The notes beneath the pieces were generated by a model. It had not been told where the DNA came from, did no database searches, and saw only the letters and a list, made by a program, of their open reading frames with translations. A DNA stretch of 7,220 nt, taken from positions 1 to 7,220 of the forward strand of contig CALBUZ010000106.1 in NCBI GenBank assembly GCA_937969105.1. The letters run 5' to 3'. Source of the stretch: an uncultured Collinsella sp. GTDB lineage: Bacteria; Actinomycetota; Coriobacteriia; Coriobacteriales; Coriobacteriaceae. Positions 5,182 to 7,220 of the stretch are shown in pieces (position 1 is the stretch's first letter; the number at the start of each line of letters is the position of its first letter). The position numbers and the translations under genes were made by a program.

Positions 5182-6327
5182 ATGAACAGGCTTTTCGACA
5201 AATCGATTGTGCTGGCGTGCTGTATCGCAGCCGCTCTGGGCCTTGCTGTGGATGCTTACTTGGTCGCGGCGTTTTGCCTTGGCGTTGTCATCGCCGCGCT
5301 GGCCGAGGTCGCGCAGGGAGAACGCGCCCGTCGCGCCAGCGAGGCCGCGAGCTGCGCTTACATCATCGCGGCTGTCTTCGTGCCGTCGTTTATGCCGTTT
5401 GCGCCCCTCGCCTTTTATGACATCGCGCGGCGCGTGCACCGTGAGCGCGTCTGGCCTGCGCTGGGTGTGGCTACCATTTTTGCCTTCGTACTCGCTGCGG
5501 ATTTCCGCGCCGGCATGCTTCCCGCCCGCGCGCTGTTGCTGACCGCCATCCTTTCAGTCGCCGCCACCCTACTGTCACTGCGTACCGCACAGCTGGAACA
5601 CGAGCAGGAGCGCATGCGCCGCATCCGCGACGGGCTGCAAGAACGAGCCCTGGCGCTGGAGGCGCGCAACCGTGACCTTGCCGATCGACAGGACTACGAG
5701 GTCGAACTCGCGACGCTCGCCGAGCGTGCCCGCATCGCGCGTGAAATCCACGATAGCGTCGGCCACCAACTTACACGTGCCTCGTTACAGACCGAGGCCC
5801 TGCGCATAGTCCACGCCGATGAGCCCGGCGTCGCCGCCGATTTCGCCGACGTCAAGCACACCGTTGACGAGGCGCTCCAACTTGTGCGCGCCAGCGTCCA
5901 CGCGCTCAATGACACTGCCGCCGACCTCTCCGTACAGCTCGAGCGCATCGTGGAAGGCGTGTGCTCAGATGGCGGCCCGCAGATTGAGCTTGAGGTTTTG
6001 GCCGAGCATGCGCCCGCCAACATCACCAACTGCTTTGCGGCGGTCCTGCGCGAGGCGCTCTCCAACACCATGCGCCACGCCCGCGCGCAAAACGTTGCTG
6101 TGCGATGCTTGGAGCATCCATCGTTTTACCAGCTCATCGTTACCGACGATGGCACGGGCGGGATCCAGACGGGCGGTCGCGGCGTCGCCGAGGGCATGGG
6201 GCTCGGCTCCATGCGCGAGCGCGTCGAGGCGCTTGGCGGCACCTTCACCGCCGGCCCGCGCGCCGGCGTCGGCGGCTGGCGCGTGTTTGCCACCGTTCCC
6301 AAACAGCAAGGAGATGAGGCCCGATGA
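5182..6327 (+). CDS. sensor histidine kinase, HisKA_3 (NarL-system) family
   Basis: This is the membrane sensor kinase of a two-component system: it autophosphorylates on a histidine and passes the phosphate to the regulator encoded next. In the 381-residue protein, residues about 8-133 hold some five hydrophobic segments (near 8-25, 27-45, 57-78, 91-107, 114-133) with only short loops. Signals are therefore likely sensed in the membrane or through a partner, as in DesK- or LiaS-type kinases. A coiled-coil linker (about 134-180) leads to the H-box REIHDSVGH with phosphoacceptor His190. The HATPase domain follows, with N-box REALSNTMRHA (Asn295), G1 box DDGTG (322-326) and G2 box GMGLG (338-342). 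The ATG at 5182 is chosen because it directly precedes the first membrane helix; the frame is open further upstream, but that stretch is not protein-like. It overlaps the regulator gene by 4 nt. It is divergent from the ABC-2 exporter, its likely target. Confidence 0.93.
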   Translation: MNRLFDKSIVLACCIAAALGLAVDAYLVAAFCLGVVIAALAEVAQGERARRASEAASCAYIIAAVFVPSFMPFAPLAFYDIARRVHRERVWPALGVATIFAFVLAADFRAGMLPARALLLTAILSVAATLLSLRTAQLEHEQERMRRIRDGLQERALALEARNRDLADRQDYEVELATLAERARIAREIHDSVGHQLTRASLQTEALRIVHADEPGVAADFADVKHTVDEALQLVRASVHALNDTAADLSVQLERIVEGVCSDGGPQIELEVLAEHAPANITNCFAAVLREALSNTMRHARAQNVAVRCLEHPSFYQLIVTDDGTGGIQTGGRGVAEGMGLGSMRERVEALGGTFTAGPRAGVGGWRVFATVPKQQGDEAR

Positions 6328-6953
6328 GGCTCATTGTTGTCGACGACGACTGCTTGGTGGTCGATTCACTCAAGATAACCCTGGGCGCCCAGCCGCAGAT
6401 CGAAGTCGTGGGGACCGGCGCCAACGGCAACGATGCGGTGGCGCTCTACGCCGAGCGCACACCCGATATCGCGCTGCTCGACATCCAGATGCCGGGGCGT
6501 GACGGACTTTCGGCGGCACGCGAGATCCTTGAACACGACCCCGCGGCGCGCGTGGTGTTTCTGACGACATTCTCGGATGACGAATACATAGTGTCGGCAC
6601 TCAAATTGGGCGCCCGTGGTTACCTGATCAAAACCGATGTCGCCGCCATCCCGCCAGCGTTGGCGCAGGTCATGGACGGCAAACGCGTGCTCGAGGGCAA
6701 GGCGATCGAGGATATCGACTTTGACGGAACGAGCGTCGAGACGGGCACGCCTCGCCGGCCCGCCGCCTTTGCCAGTCTGACCGACCGCGAGTTCGAAGTC
6801 GCCGAGCTCATCGCCCGCGGCCTCGACAACAAGGAGATCGCTGCCACCGCCTATATGGGCGAAGGCACGGTGCGCAACCACATCAGCTCGATCCTGGCCA
6901 AAATGGGCCTGCGTAACCGCACGCAGATCGCCATCGCCTACCTGCGGGGGTAA
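6324..6953 (+). CDS. response regulator, NarL/FixJ (LuxR HTH) family
   Basis: This DNA-binding response regulator is the partner of the upstream kinase. The 209-residue protein has an N-terminal receiver domain (about 1-120) with the acidic pocket Asp7-Asp8-Asp9, phosphoacceptor Asp53 (LLDIQMPGRDG), the switch residue Thr81 or Thr82 and the conserved Lys103. A linker (about 125-148) joins it to a C-terminal LuxR-type helix-turn-helix (about 150-206). Typical signatures there are LTDREFEVAELIARG, NKEIA and GTVRNHISSILAKMG. All key residues are present, so phosphorylation-dependent binding is expected. The ATG lies inside the kinase stop region (ATGA overlap), nine bases after AAGGAG at 6309-6314, so the two proteins are translationally coupled. 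Likely targets are its own promoter and the divergent ABC-2 exporter (inference). Confidence 0.95.
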   Translation: MRLIVVDDDCLVVDSLKITLGAQPQIEVVGTGANGNDAVALYAERTPDIALLDIQMPGRDGLSAAREILEHDPAARVVFLTTFSDDEYIVSALKLGARGYLIKTDVAAIPPALAQVMDGKRVLEGKAIEDIDFDGTSVETGTPRRPAAFASLTDREFEVAELIARGLDNKEIAATAYMGEGTVRNHISSILAKMGLRNRTQIAIAYLRG

Positions 6954-6984
6954 TTACCCAGCGGCCGACCACTCCGGCATAGCA

Positions 6985-7013
6985 AAATGGCTGTTACCGA
7001 TTTAATGCCATTT
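6985..7013. terminator. weak hairpin downstream of the regulator, possible terminator or repeat edge
   Basis: AAATGGC (6985-6991) and GCCATTT (7007-7013) are exact complements around a 15-nt loop, 32 bp after the regulator's stop codon. The short stem and three- to four-base T runs make it a weak rho-independent terminator at best. It may instead be the left part of the adjoining repeat element. Confidence 0.3.
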
Positions 7014-7167
7014 CAAAACTATGCCGGTTTACTACGATGAATCGCCCGTCTCCGACCACAGCAAATTGCGCGCTTGCAAAACCGCAGGTAGAGCGCTTGC
7101 GATATTTGGAAAAATGCAGTCATGGTCGGGGATGTCGAATTCATCGTAGTAAACCGACATAGTTTTG
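7014..7167. repeat. long inverted repeat with 29-nt arms (MITE-like or dispersed intergenic element)
   Basis: The outer arms at 7014-7042 and 7139-7167 are reverse complements at 28 of 29 positions; the core is GGTTTACTACGATGAAT. The symmetry continues inward: TCTCCGACCA (7050-7059) faces TGGTCGGGGA (7122-7131) with one mismatch. GCGCTTGC occurs twice as a direct repeat near the tip (7070-7077 and 7093-7100). The whole 154 nt can fold into one long hairpin. Just outside lies another small hairpin, with GGTCC (7175-7179) facing GGACC (7207-7211). I recall similar sequence being dispersed between genes in Collinsella, but this cannot be checked here. No transposase or clear target duplication is visible. 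A minus-strand frame runs through it from the window edge to a stop at 7032-7034. Confidence 0.75.
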
Positions 7168-7220
7168 TTCGGGCGGTCCTGCACGAGCGCCTCCGCAAGT
7201 CTCGCGGGACCAAAATGATC

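Overview
The window looks like part of a chromosome from a GC-rich, gut-type actinobacterium. The best guess is a Coriobacteriia member such as Collinsella. That guess is inference: it rests on the GC-rich third codon positions and on two families of GGGGAC-containing and long inverted repeats that I associate with Collinsella intergenic regions. No rRNA or other taxonomic marker is present.

Layout from left to right. Positions 1-1267 (minus strand) hold the end of a MacB/LolCDE-type ABC exporter operon: an ATPase (554-1267) followed by an FtsX-like permease that starts at 545 and runs off the left edge. Positions 1268-1642 are intergenic. They contain a probable promoter region for that operon and a compact block of GGGGAC/GTCCCC hairpin repeats (1360-1638). 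Positions 1643-4970 (minus strand) hold a second, unrelated ABC exporter operon: an ATPase (4032-4970) and two different ABC-2 type permeases (2835-4022 and 1643-2848), tightly packed or overlapping. A 211-bp divergent intergenic region (4971-5181) carries palindromes and a candidate promoter. Positions 5182-6953 (plus strand) encode a two-component system: a membrane histidine kinase without a sizeable extracytoplasmic sensor domain, and a NarL/FixJ response regulator that overlaps it by 4 nt. From 6954 to the right edge there is only repeat DNA, dominated by a long imperfect hairpin with 29-nt outer arms (7014-7167).

How the parts may work together. The kinase/regulator pair faces the three-gene ABC-2 exporter across a shared control region. 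This resembles the common arrangement in which a HisKA_3 kinase and LuxR-type regulator sense envelope or membrane stress, or an exported compound, and control a neighbouring exporter. The substrate cannot be read from sequence. The MacB-type exporter at the left is separated by the repeat block and may be an independent unit.

I see no convincing evidence of a new enzymatic or defence system. The least ordinary material is the repeat block at 1360-1638, the inverted repeat near the right end, and the apparently leaderless start of the kinase gene.
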